A stretch of 64,000 nt of DNA from Pseudopelobacter sp964542535 (GTDB taxonomy: Bacteria; Desulfobacterota; Desulfuromonadia; Geobacterales; Pseudopelobacteraceae): the NCBI GenBank assembly GCA_964542535.1, contig CAZIUE010000013.1:1-64000 (forward strand). Reading direction: 5' to 3'. Positions 49,500 through 59,476 of this stretch are shown in pieces. A model generated the notes under the pieces. The model worked only from the letters and a program-made list of their open reading frames with translations, was not told the origin of the DNA and did not search any database. The translations under genes were made by a program, and so were the position numbers. Numbering within the stretch: position 1 is the first letter of the stretch; each line of letters begins with the position of its first letter.

Positions 49500-50886
49500 C
49501 ACGCAGGCCGCCCTGCGGATGGTGACCGTTTTTTCAGGGGCGGTCAAGGGAATGGCCTTCTATCCCGCGTCGCACCCCGCCATCAGCCAGCCCCTGCTTG
49601 AACTGGACCGGAGCATGTCCAGCCTGCTGAGGCGCGTTTCATCCTTTTCCTGGGTGATCGTTGACGACACACTCCTGTTTGACGATCACCTGTTCATCTC
49701 CCCCTCAGCGCCAGTGGTGGATCTGGTCAACCGCATGATGGAAAAAGAGATCGGCCGGATTGTCTTCTCGGCCGGGCTGACCCTTGACGAGCTTCAGGGA
49801 TTCGTGCGCCTCCTGGCGGCCAGGAACAGCGGCCGGGAGGAAATCTGCTCCGCGTTGAAGCTGTCCCGCATCGAACATATCCGCCTGCTGGGCCCGGAGG
49901 AGGAGAGCGACAACGGGGTGCATGACAATGACGGAGATCTGGGGGGCGCGCGGGAGATCTATGGCAGCGCTCTGGGCGCCATCCGGAATGTCTGTCGCGA
50001 CATCGAGCAGGGACGCATCCCCAGCAGCGCTCCGGTCATCCAGGTGGTCGAGCGCATGGCCGACATCACCATGCGGGATCCTTCGACCCTGCTGGGGCTC
50101 AGCATGATCAAGGATTACGACAATTACACCTTCACCCATTGCGTTAACGTGGGGGTGCTGGCCATGGCCCTGGGCGCCACCCTGGGGCTGGATGTTTCCC
50201 TAGTCAGGGAACTGGGCATTGCCGGACAGCTGCACGACATCGGCAAGACCCTGGTGCCCAAGCAGATCCTCAATAAGCCGGGAAAGCTGTCCAGTTGCGA
50301 GTTCGAGGAGATCAAGCGCCATCCGGAACTGGGCTACGGTATCGTCCGTCGAATGGAGGGGCTAAGCGAGCGTGTCGCCCGGATCGTGCTGGGGCACCAC
50401 GTTCACTTCAACCGCGACGGTTACCCGGACTGGGCCCGAAGCCTGCCCCTTGATCGGATGATCGACGTCGTCGCGGTCGCGGATACCTACGATGCCGTCA
50501 CCACCGTGCGGGTTTATCAGGTTCCGGTGACTCCCCAGACGGCATTGGACAGGCTGTGGAGCATGGCGGGCACGGTGCTGGACGGGACCCTGGTGGGGCG
50601 TTTCACCACAATGATGGGGAAGTATCCGGTGGGAACCCTGGTGCGCCTGGATACCAACGAGGTGGCGGTGGTGTACCGCCCCAATCCGCTGGACGAGGAG
50701 GCGCCCCTGGTCAGGGTGCTGTTCGAGGCTGACGGGAGTCTCCTCGGGGTACCCCGTGAGCTGGCCCTAGTCAGGGCGGACGGCTCCCGCTATGCCAGCA
50801 TCGTCGCGGTGGTGGATCCGCTGCTCAAGAATATCGATGTGGAAAAATACGTCATGCCCGGGGAGTATCGAGCGGCAGGGTACTGA
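49486..50886 (+). CDS. HD-GYP domain phosphodiesterase
   Basis: A 466-residue protein. The GTG at 49486 has GGGGAGG eight bases upstream. The N-terminal domain (about 10-140, FYPASHP at 25-31) resembles that of the preceding HEAT protein. The HD-GYP domain has the HD dyad at 250-251 (QLHDIGK), HHVHFNRDGYP with GYP at 312-314, and VVAVADTYDAVTT. Such enzymes hydrolyse cyclic di-GMP (or related cyclic dinucleotides). All recognisable metal-ligand motifs are intact, so activity is expected. Confidence 0.92.
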   Translation: MPLLDTQAALRMVTVFSGAVKGMAFYPASHPAISQPLLELDRSMSSLLRRVSSFSWVIVDDTLLFDDHLFISPSAPVVDLVNRMMEKEIGRIVFSAGLTLDELQGFVRLLAARNSGREEICSALKLSRIEHIRLLGPEEESDNGVHDNDGDLGGAREIYGSALGAIRNVCRDIEQGRIPSSAPVIQVVERMADITMRDPSTLLGLSMIKDYDNYTFTHCVNVGVLAMALGATLGLDVSLVRELGIAGQLHDIGKTLVPKQILNKPGKLSSCEFEEIKRHPELGYGIVRRMEGLSERVARIVLGHHVHFNRDGYPDWARSLPLDRMIDVVAVADTYDAVTTVRVYQVPVTPQTALDRLWSMAGTVLDGTLVGRFTTMMGKYPVGTLVRLDTNEVAVVYRPNPLDEEAPLVRVLFEADGSLLGVPRELALVRADGSRYASIVAVVDPLLKNIDVEKYVMPGEYRAAGY

Positions 50887-51445
50887 GGGCGGTGGCGGCA
50901 GCCTGGCGGGTGGAGGCATGGGCCGAGAGCAGCAGGGACTCAATGCGGCCGGCCGATTCCCGGTCTCCCAGGCGGGCCAGGGTCAGGACGGCCGCCGCTT
51001 CCCGGGAGCCGTCATCGGCATCCAGGAAGGGGCGCAGCCGGTCCAAGAGCCCGGCAGTGGAGCCGAAGTTGCCCAAGGCTGCGATGGCCCTGGCCTGGAC
51101 GGCCTCCGACCGGTCGTCCAGGCGCTCCAGCAGCACCGGAAGCGTGGCTGGGTTGCCTAGTGAACCCAGCACCTCGACCGCAACCGATCTGATGTCATCC
51201 TCGGGGCGTTGCGCGCAGTAGACCAGAGCAGGGATGACCCGCTCCCCACCGATACTTCCCAGGGAATAGATCGCCTTGACGCGGGTTCCCGTATCCCCCT
51301 TTTTCAGTGACAACAGGATTTCCTCCAGGCTCGACATGCCTTCGAGACGCTCGATGGCCACCGCAACGGCGTCGCGAACCTGGGGTGAAGGGTCCCTGAG
51401 CAGCGGCCTCAGGACCTGAATTCTCCGGAGAACGGCTTCATGCAT
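50852..51445 (-). CDS. HEAT-repeat protein
   Basis: A 197-residue protein made almost wholly of HEAT/PBS-lyase-like repeats (AVAVAIERLEGMSSLEEILL, RVKAIYSLGSIGGERVIPAL, VAVEVLGSLGNPATLPVLLE, ARAIAALGNFGSTAGLLDRL). The ATG at 51445 lacks a clear ribosome site; an ATG at 51541 would add 32 residues. It converges on the HD-GYP gene, with coding sequences overlapping by 35 bases at their 3' ends. Confidence 0.75.
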   Translation of the reverse strand: MHEAVLRRIQVLRPLLRDPSPQVRDAVAVAIERLEGMSSLEEILLSLKKGDTGTRVKAIYSLGSIGGERVIPALVYCAQRPEDDIRSVAVEVLGSLGNPATLPVLLERLDDRSEAVQARAIAALGNFGSTAGLLDRLRPFLDADDGSREAAAVLTLARLGDRESAGRIESLLLSAHASTRQAAATALSTLPLDTPRA

Positions 51446-51631
51446 GGTCTGATGTGTAGCAGAAAAGAGCCGGCCTAACAATCTCCTATTTTTGTGCCGT
51501 GCCTGCTCCCCGGGGTCGAACGTTACGATGGCGGCGCGCATACTAAAGTGATGGAAAAACGACGCGACTGATGATACGGTATTGCGCTTGTATTCAAGGG
51601 GATCAACCGTACGAAGGAAGAGGTTCGCGTC

Positions 51632-52582
51632 GTGAAACGTTTCGTCAAGCTGCTGCTCCTGGCCGTGGGGATCTACCTGGCCTATATCGTCCTCTCCCTG
51701 GCCCTGCTGCGGCCGGTGAGCGACCTGGTGGACAGGAAGTTTACCACCACCATCCAGGTCCGGGACTGGCAGGGGGACTACCACCCCTTCGTGGTGGGGC
51801 CCAAGAACCGCTACTGGACCCGATCGGCCCAGATCCCGCCGGAGATGAAGTGGGCCGTGATTCTGGCCGAGGACAGCAACTTCTACAAACACGAAGGCTT
51901 TGACGTCAAGGCCATCAAGCAGGCCATCAAATACGACCTGGAAAAGAAGAGCTTTGCCCGGGGCGCCTCCACCATTACCCAGCAGACGGCCAAGAACCTG
52001 TTCCTCTCCCGGGAAAAGACCCTCACCCGCAAGGTCAAGGAACTGTACCTGGCCTGGCGCATGGAGCAGGAACTCACCAAGGGGCGCATTATCGAACTGT
52101 ACCTGAACGTAGTGGAGCTGGGGCCCATGGTCTACGGTATCGGCCACGGTTCCCGCTACTACTTCGGAAAACCGGCCTCTGCTCTGACCACCCGCGAATG
52201 CGCTTTTCTGGCGGCCATGCTCCCCGGCCCCCGGCTGGCCTACAATCCCTACAAAAACCTGCGTCGTGTGTTGAAACGCTCGGACATGATCATACGCCTG
52301 CTCTACAAGAAGGGGGTTCTGGACCGCAACGAATACCGGGCTGCCCTGGCGGAACAGCCCAATATCAGCGGCATGCAGCGCAAGGTGGACCGGGAGATTG
52401 CCCGGCCGCCGGTGTTCGATTCTCCGTCGTCGGCCCGGCAGGAAGCGGAGCCGGTTGAGCCGTCCCTGACGGTGCTGCCCGAACAGCAACCCGAGGCCGG
52501 GAGCGAGCCGGCCGAAGCGCCGGCAGTTCCCGAACATAACGGCGAGCCCGGCGCGCCCCAACCCGAGGAGGGGGGGACCTGA
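51632..52582 (+). CDS. mtgA: Monofunctional peptidoglycan glycosyltransferase (MtgA-like)
   Basis: A 316-residue GT51 enzyme that polymerises lipid II. One N-terminal membrane anchor (about 5-27); catalytic motifs LAEDSNFYKHEGFD (first Glu at about 80), GASTITQQTAKNLF, and KGRIIELYLNVVELG. The C-terminal 70 residues are Pro/Glu-rich and unusual for the family. The start is a GTG. Confidence 0.93.
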   Translation: MKRFVKLLLLAVGIYLAYIVLSLALLRPVSDLVDRKFTTTIQVRDWQGDYHPFVVGPKNRYWTRSAQIPPEMKWAVILAEDSNFYKHEGFDVKAIKQAIKYDLEKKSFARGASTITQQTAKNLFLSREKTLTRKVKELYLAWRMEQELTKGRIIELYLNVVELGPMVYGIGHGSRYYFGKPASALTTRECAFLAAMLPGPRLAYNPYKNLRRVLKRSDMIIRLLYKKGVLDRNEYRAALAEQPNISGMQRKVDREIARPPVFDSPSSARQEAEPVEPSLTVLPEQQPEAGSEPAEAPAVPEHNGEPGAPQPEEGGT

Positions 52583-52714
52583 GCCGGAGGCCCTGAGGGT
52601 GTTGATGATAGGCACAATCCACCGGGCGGCGCCGTATACGGCATCGCCCCCTTGTTCCGATGGTGTGCCGCTCGCCGGTCACGAGGCACGCGCACGAGGA
52701 GACTACCCAACCCG

Positions 52715-53761
52715 ATGAACGACAGAACCGATCTGAAAAACCTGACTCTTCCGGCCCTGGAGCAGTTTCTGCAAGGGCAGGGCAAGGAACGCTTTCGCGC
52801 CACCCAGATCTTCAAGTGGATCTACCAGCAGGATGCCCGCGACTTCCAGGAAATGACCAATATTTCCAAGGTATTACGGGCGGAGCTGGAGACGACGGCG
52901 TTCATCAGCAACCTTGAACCCCGGGCCGTGGAGGTGGGTAACGACGGTACCCGCAAGTATCTGTTCGTCCTTTCCGACGGCACTTCGGTGGAGTCGGTGC
53001 TCATACCGGACGAGGGGCGCAACACCCTGTGCATCTCCTCACAGGTAGGGTGCGCCATGGGGTGCGCCTTCTGCCTGACCGGGACGTTCGGCCTGACCCG
53101 CAACCTGACCACGGCCGAGATCGTCAACCAGATCATGGCCGTGCGGCGTGATGTGGAGATCCGGAACATCGTCCTGATGGGCATGGGCGAGCCGCTGCAC
53201 AACCTGGACAACATTATTCCCGCCATCCTGATCATGATCGACGGCAACGGCCTGCAACTCTCCAATCGCCGGGTCACCGTTTCCACCTGCGGCCTGGTGC
53301 CGGAGATGGAGCGGCTGGGGCGTGAGCTGCCCACCGTCAACTTGGCGGTGTCGCTTAACGCCACCACCGACGAGCTGCGCGACCGGATCATGCCCGTTAA
53401 CCGCCGCTATCCGTTGAAGGAACTGCTCGGAGTCTGCCGGGAGTTTCCCCTTCCCGGTCGCCGCAAGGTTACCTTCGAATACGTCATGCTGGGGGGACTG
53501 AACGACACCCTGGAGGACGCCAGGCGCCTATTGCGCCTGATCAGCGACATCCCCAGCAAGGTCAACCTGATCCCCTTCAACGAATACGAGGGATGCCGCT
53601 TCCGCTCTCCCACGCGGGCGGCCGTCGATGCTTTCCATAAGTACCTGATCGACCGCCACGTGACGGTCATCACCCGCGACAGCCGCGGCAGCGATATCTC
53701 CGCTGCCTGCGGCCAGCTGAAGGGGAGGCTCGACCGGGCCTCCCCCCTGTTGTCCGACTAG
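52715..53761 (+). CDS. rlmN: Dual-specificity RNA methyltransferase RlmN
   Basis: A 348-residue radical-SAM enzyme that methylates C2 of adenosine in 23S rRNA (A2503) and certain tRNAs. The cluster-binding CxxxCxxC is at C113, C117, C120 (CAMGCAFC); GMGEPLHN and the catalytic C-terminal Cys region (RGSDISAACGQL) are present. AGGAG lies about 15 bases upstream of the ATG. Confidence 0.95.
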   Translation: MNDRTDLKNLTLPALEQFLQGQGKERFRATQIFKWIYQQDARDFQEMTNISKVLRAELETTAFISNLEPRAVEVGNDGTRKYLFVLSDGTSVESVLIPDEGRNTLCISSQVGCAMGCAFCLTGTFGLTRNLTTAEIVNQIMAVRRDVEIRNIVLMGMGEPLHNLDNIIPAILIMIDGNGLQLSNRRVTVSTCGLVPEMERLGRELPTVNLAVSLNATTDELRDRIMPVNRRYPLKELLGVCREFPLPGRRKVTFEYVMLGGLNDTLEDARRLLRLISDIPSKVNLIPFNEYEGCRFRSPTRAAVDAFHKYLIDRHVTVITRDSRGSDISAACGQLKGRLDRASPLLSD

Positions 53762-53804
53762 TCCGGCATGTCGTTTCAATGGCCGTGCCGCAGGAGGCCC
53801 CGCT

Positions 53805-54335
53805 ATGGCAGATAATGGAGAGCGCAAATATCAATTCAGTTGGAGCCTGCTGGGAGACCTGAAGCTCGGACGACCAAACCTTGGTTTCGAAACCCGGCTG
53901 GAGGTGTACCGTCTGATGCAATTCTGTTTTCGTGATGTCCTGGAACAGCGTTTCGGACCGGACGAAGCCGACCGGATCTTTTACGATGCGGGGTATCTGG
54001 CGGGAAGGGAGTTTTACACCAACCTGATCGGCCCCCAGAGCGATCTGGGGGCGTTTGTCACCAAACTGCAGAGCGTGCTCAAGGATATGGGGATCGGCAT
54101 CCTGCGGGTGGAGGAGAGTGACCCGGAGAGGGGACATTTTGTTATCACCGTGTCCGAGGACCTGGATTGTTCCGGTCTCCCCGAATCGGGTGTGGAATAC
54201 TGCACCTACGACGAGGGTTTCATCGCCGCTCTGCTGGAGAATTTTACGGGGAAGAAGTTCAACGTCAGGGAGGTTGACTGCTGGTGTACCGCCGACCGAA
54301 CCTGCCGTTTCCATGCCCAGATCGAACCGCCGTGA
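53805..54335 (+). CDS. V4R-domain sensor protein
   Basis: A 176-residue protein of the V4R (4-vinyl reductase) fold, a small-molecule-binding domain related to the sensor part of XylR-type regulators. The C-terminal signature has conserved Cys residues (VDCWCTADRTCRFHA), possibly a metal or haem site. CAGGAGG precedes the start. Its TGA overlaps the GTG of the diguanylate cyclase gene (GTGA), so it is probably the detachable sensor of that enzyme. Confidence 0.85.
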   Translation: MADNGERKYQFSWSLLGDLKLGRPNLGFETRLEVYRLMQFCFRDVLEQRFGPDEADRIFYDAGYLAGREFYTNLIGPQSDLGAFVTKLQSVLKDMGIGILRVEESDPERGHFVITVSEDLDCSGLPESGVEYCTYDEGFIAALLENFTGKKFNVREVDCWCTADRTCRFHAQIEPP

Positions 54336-55630
54336 ACGACGTGACGCGGGACATACTGGAACAGCTGGCCAGCGGCTGCGTACCGGAGAACATCCCCGAC
54401 GGGGCTGAATTCCGGGGTGAGCTGACGAGCCTGGGGACATATCTGGCACAGGTGCAGCGCTTTACCCTGGCCCTGGCCACTGGCGACCTGACTGCTTCGC
54501 TTGGGGGGGTAGCCGGTCCGGTTGCCGGAGCTCTCAAGTCGCTCCAGGCGAGCCTGCGGCATCTCACCTGGCAGACACGGCAGGTGGCGGCGGGTGATTT
54601 CAGTCAGCGGGTTGATTTCATGGGCGAGTTTTCGGCCTCCTTCAATGCGATGGTGACGCGGCTGTCCGAGGCGCGGGCTGAAATGGAGTCCATGAATGTC
54701 CGGTTGCGCGGAGAGTTGGCCCGACAGCGGGAGATGAGTGAGGTCCTGCGGGAAAGCGAGCAGCGTTTCAGGCTGATAACGGAAAATGTCAACGCGGTTA
54801 TCTGGACCATGGACGCCGTGACGCTCCGTTTCACGTATGTGGGACCCTATATCACCAAGCTGCGGGGCATGACCGTCGAGGAAGCGCTGGCCGAGCCGTT
54901 TCAGGAGTCCCTGACACCTACCTCGCGGATCGCGGTCATGGAAAAAATGAACAGGAACAGGGAGCACTTTCAGCAGACGGGTGATGTCTCGGTTTTTTTC
55001 GACAGCATGGAGGTGGAGCAGGTCTGCAAGAACGGCAGTATTATCCCGGTGGAACTGGTTATCTCGGCCGTTACGGATAATGAAGGGCAGCTAAAGGAGT
55101 TTCTGGGCATTTCACGGGACATCACCAGCCGCAAGGCGGCGGAGAGGGAACTCACTTACCTGAGCAGCCACGACTCCCTGACCGGGCTCTACAACCGTGC
55201 CTTTTTGGACATGGCGCTGGAGAGAGTGGTGGCGGAAGGGGGGGCTTTCCCGCTGAGTATTGTCGTTGCGGACCTGGACGGACTGAAACAGGTCAACGAT
55301 ACCCTGGGACATGCCGCCGGGGACAGGTTGATCGGTGGGGCTGCCATCGTCCTGCGTACGGCTTTCCGTGCTGACGATGTCGTTGCGCGGACAGGGGGGG
55401 ACGAATTCGTCGTACTGCTTCCGCACATGGATGAAGATGAGGCGCTGCGGATGATCATGCGTGTCAGAAGATGCGAGAGGGAATTCAATCGGAAAGCAGA
55501 CGCCCCTCCGGTGCGGCTGTCCCTTGGCAGGGCTACGGCATGTGGAGGGGGAGAGGTGATGCAGGCCCTGAAAGATGCCGATGCCCGCATGTACGCCGAC
55601 AAGGCGCTGCGCAAGAGGCAGCGACGCTGA
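54332..55630 (+). CDS. HAMP-like/PAS/GGDEF diguanylate cyclase
   Basis: A 432-residue cytoplasmic protein without membrane segments. A HAMP-like helical region (about 75-125), a PAS domain (about 140-270) and a GGDEF domain with an intact active site GGDEF (355-359) and inhibitory I-site RADD (346-349). It should make cyclic di-GMP with product inhibition. The start is a GTG overlapping the V4R stop, giving translational coupling. Confidence 0.93.
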   Translation: MNDVTRDILEQLASGCVPENIPDGAEFRGELTSLGTYLAQVQRFTLALATGDLTASLGGVAGPVAGALKSLQASLRHLTWQTRQVAAGDFSQRVDFMGEFSASFNAMVTRLSEARAEMESMNVRLRGELARQREMSEVLRESEQRFRLITENVNAVIWTMDAVTLRFTYVGPYITKLRGMTVEEALAEPFQESLTPTSRIAVMEKMNRNREHFQQTGDVSVFFDSMEVEQVCKNGSIIPVELVISAVTDNEGQLKEFLGISRDITSRKAAERELTYLSSHDSLTGLYNRAFLDMALERVVAEGGAFPLSIVVADLDGLKQVNDTLGHAAGDRLIGGAAIVLRTAFRADDVVARTGGDEFVVLLPHMDEDEALRMIMRVRRCEREFNRKADAPPVRLSLGRATACGGGEVMQALKDADARMYADKALRKRQRR

Positions 55631-55640
55631 TGACCATGGA

Positions 55641-55679
55641 CGGGTCCGGCCCGCGGCATGGCGCCGCGGGCCGGACCCG
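55641..55679. other. Perfect 17-bp hairpin between convergent genes
   Basis: CGGGTCCGGCCCGCGGC (55641-55657) pairs with its exact reverse complement (55663-55679) around a five-base loop. It separates the diguanylate cyclase (ends 55630) from rhlE on the opposite strand (ends 55707). Neither side carries a T-run, so it may be a bidirectional transcription barrier rather than a classical terminator. Confidence 0.7.
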
Positions 55680-55706
55680 GGAAGTGACGAAACGTGGCGC
55701 GCCGCG

Positions 55707-57062
<1,356 letters not shown>

Positions 57063-57565
57063 GCATCTTCCTTCTGTTGGGGGGTGTCTCGGGGAAAGCG
57101 CACGCGGGCCGTGGGATCAACCGGATGATCCTCGGGACAAGGACGGCAGTGCCGCGTGTGCAGGCTGCGCAACACCGTAAGTGCTCCGGGCGGTATGGGA
57201 GCATACCGGAGCAGCGGTGCGTGATCTTCGCCTGCCAAACGTACTGCCGTGTTCAATGTGAAGAGGGATTGAATCAGGGATCGGTAAGCGATGATGTGGG
57301 TGGAGCGGCGGACACCCTCCCGCGGCTCCGTGTGACAGTCCACCAGGAACAATAGAGACCTTTGAATGCAAAAGCAAGCGTTTCTTTTGCGCCGTCTTCT
57401 CCGGAGAGACCGGAGTGACCTTTTCCGGTCGGGTTGCGCAGCCTGGCTGGAGAAAATAACTGTTGTGCTTTGCGACCGAAAACCGTAAAGTTCATGGCGA
57501 CTTGTCCTGCTCTGTCCCACCGAAGGGGAGGGCGGGACCCCATGCTGAAAGGAAACCGGGAACCT
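57063..57565. other. Intergenic region between rhlE and mtnP
   Basis: About 500 bases between divergent genes. I see no gene with a ribosome site, no SAM-riboswitch core ahead of mtnP, and no clear promoter. Only short imperfect hairpins are visible, such as GTCCC...GGGAC near 57515-57537. Confidence 0.4.
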
Positions 57566-58432
57566 ATGGCGAGAGATGCGATCGGTGTTATCGGCGGGAG
57601 TGGACTGTACGAGATGGAGGGACTCGAGGATGTGACCCGGGTCAGGCTGGAGACCCCCTTCGGGGACCCTTCCGATGAATATGTCACCGGTGTCCTGAAC
57701 GGTGTGCCGATGGTGTTTCTGCCGCGCCACGGCCGCGGACACCGGCTGCTTCCTTCGGAAGTCAACTACTGCGCCAATATCCACGGCATGAAGCAGCTGG
57801 GTGTGGGGCGGGTCATCTCGGTTTCCGCCGTGGGCAGTCTCAGGGAGGCCATCGAGCCGGGACACATTGTTATCCCGGACCAGTTCGTGGATCGCACCCG
57901 GGGGAACCGGCGGGACACCTTTTTCGGCGACGGGGTGGTGGCCCATGCAGGCTTCGCCGATCCGGTCTGCCGAGAACTGTCGGACGTGCTCTACCGTGCG
58001 GCGCAGGCGGCCGGTGCCAGTGTTCATCGGGGCGGGACGTACGTCTGTATGGAGGGGCCGGCGTTTTCCACCCGGGCCGAATCGTTCATGTACCGCTCCC
58101 TCGACGCGTCGGTGATCGGCATGACCAACCTGACCGAAGCAAAACTGGCCCGGGAGGCGGAACTCTGCTACGGCATCATCGCCCTGTCCACCGACTACGA
58201 CTGCTGGCACGAGACCCACGATGACGTGACCGTGGAGGCGATTCTGGAGATCATGCGCCGCAACGTGGCCATGGCCAAGAACATCATCCGCCAGGCTGTG
58301 CGGGAGATTGCTGCCGCACGGGAGTGCGCCTGCGCCACGGCCATGCAGTATGCCGTGCTCACCGACAGGAGCGTCATACCGGCGGAGACGAGACGCAGGC
58401 TTGAACTGATCGTGGGCAGGTATCTGCGCTAG
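57566..58432 (+). CDS. mtnP: S-methyl-5'-thioadenosine phosphorylase
   Basis: A 288-residue member of the purine nucleoside phosphorylase family that splits methylthioadenosine into adenine and methylthioribose-1-phosphate. Diagnostic parts: VIGGSGLYEM at the N terminus, LPRHGRGHRLLPSEVNYCAN, SAVGSLREAIEPG, GGTYVCMEGPAFSTRAES and GMTNLTEAKLARE. The ATG at 57566 is chosen over one at 57542 because family similarity begins there. A PfkB-type kinase gene follows. Confidence 0.93.
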   Translation: MARDAIGVIGGSGLYEMEGLEDVTRVRLETPFGDPSDEYVTGVLNGVPMVFLPRHGRGHRLLPSEVNYCANIHGMKQLGVGRVISVSAVGSLREAIEPGHIVIPDQFVDRTRGNRRDTFFGDGVVAHAGFADPVCRELSDVLYRAAQAAGASVHRGGTYVCMEGPAFSTRAESFMYRSLDASVIGMTNLTEAKLAREAELCYGIIALSTDYDCWHETHDDVTVEAILEIMRRNVAMAKNIIRQAVREIAAARECACATAMQYAVLTDRSVIPAETRRRLELIVGRYLR

Positions 58433-58468
58433 GTACTATCCTTCAATCTGACGGGAGAGGATTCGCAC

Positions 58469-59386
58469 ATGGGTATTGTCGTCGTCGGCACCGTAGCCTT
58501 TGATACGGTGGAAACCCCCTTTGGCAGGGGAGAAAACGTTTTGGGCGGTTCCGCCACCTATTTTTCCACCGCGGCCAGCTTCTTCAGCGATGTCTCGCTG
58601 GTGGCGGTGGTGGGAGAGGATTTTCCCCAGGAGCACGTGGATTTTCTCCGGTCGCGCTCCATCGATACCACCGGCCTGCAACGCATTCCGGGCAAGACAT
58701 TCCAGTGGCGCGGGAAGTACGGCTATGACCTGAATGACGCCCAGACCCTGGATACCCAGCTGAACGTGCTGATGGAGTTTCGCCCCGACCTGCCCGAGTC
58801 CTACCGCGACGCCGAGTACCTCTTTCTGGCCAACATCGATCCCGAGTTGCAGATGCAGGTGCTGGACCAGGTGCGTTCGCCCCGTCTGGTGGCCTGCGAC
58901 ACCATGAACTTCTGGATCTCTTCCAAGCCCGAGGCGTTGAGGGAGGTGCTGCGCAGGGTGGATATCGTGGTCATCAACGAGGCCGAGGCGCGCCAGTTCA
59001 CCTCCGAGTCCAATCTGGTCAAGGCGGCCCGGGCGATCATCTCCCTGGGGTGCAAACGCCTGGTGGTCAAGCGCGGAGAATACGGCGTGCTGATGTTCAC
59101 CGCCGATTCGGTTTTTGCCGCGCCGGCCTACCCCTTGGAGGAGGTCTTCGATCCCACCGGCGCCGGAGACACCTTTGCCGGCGGTTTCATGGGGTACCTG
59201 GCCAACACCGGCGATGTGAGCGAGGCGGGAATCCGCCAGGCGATCGTTTTCGGCAGCGTGATGGCGTCGTTCAACGTAGAGGATTTCAGTCTGGAGCGCA
59301 TGAAGCGCTTGGAGTACCGCGAGATAGAATCCCGCTTCAGGAGTTTCAAGTCCTTGACCAGTTTTCGCGATATCGTGACCCTGTAG
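58469..59386 (+). CDS. PfkB-family carbohydrate/nucleoside kinase
   Basis: A 305-residue ribokinase-fold enzyme. Motif 1 GGSATYFSTAASFF (26-39) and motif 2 DPTGAGDTFAGGF (catalytic Asp in the GAGD) are intact. The substrate cannot be fixed from sequence. The position 36 bases downstream of MTA phosphorylase suggests a nucleoside or methylthioribose-type substrate; adenosine kinase-like activity would fit purine salvage. Confidence 0.88.
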   Translation: MGIVVVGTVAFDTVETPFGRGENVLGGSATYFSTAASFFSDVSLVAVVGEDFPQEHVDFLRSRSIDTTGLQRIPGKTFQWRGKYGYDLNDAQTLDTQLNVLMEFRPDLPESYRDAEYLFLANIDPELQMQVLDQVRSPRLVACDTMNFWISSKPEALREVLRRVDIVVINEAEARQFTSESNLVKAARAIISLGCKRLVVKRGEYGVLMFTADSVFAAPAYPLEEVFDPTGAGDTFAGGFMGYLANTGDVSEAGIRQAIVFGSVMASFNVEDFSLERMKRLEYREIESRFRSFKSLTSFRDIVTL

Positions 59387-59404
59387 CACCGGAACCGTGG
59401 CTGA

Positions 59405-59433
59405 TTGACAACCATGACCGGATTTGGTAGCGT
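59405..59433 (+). promoter_or_regulatory. Sigma-70 promoter for the TPR lipoprotein gene
   Basis: TTGACA (59405-59410), 17-base spacer, TAGCGT (59428-59433). It overlaps the upstream part of the open frame and argues for the start at 59477. Confidence 0.5.
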
Positions 59434-59476
59434 TTCGGCCGCCACGAAGAGAGGCTACTCCACCGATCGGTTCAGT

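Noticed and set aside
57063..57565. SAM riboswitch or small RNA between rhlE and mtnP
   Set aside because: No SAM-I/II core motifs and no convincing promoter-terminator pair could be found by eye.
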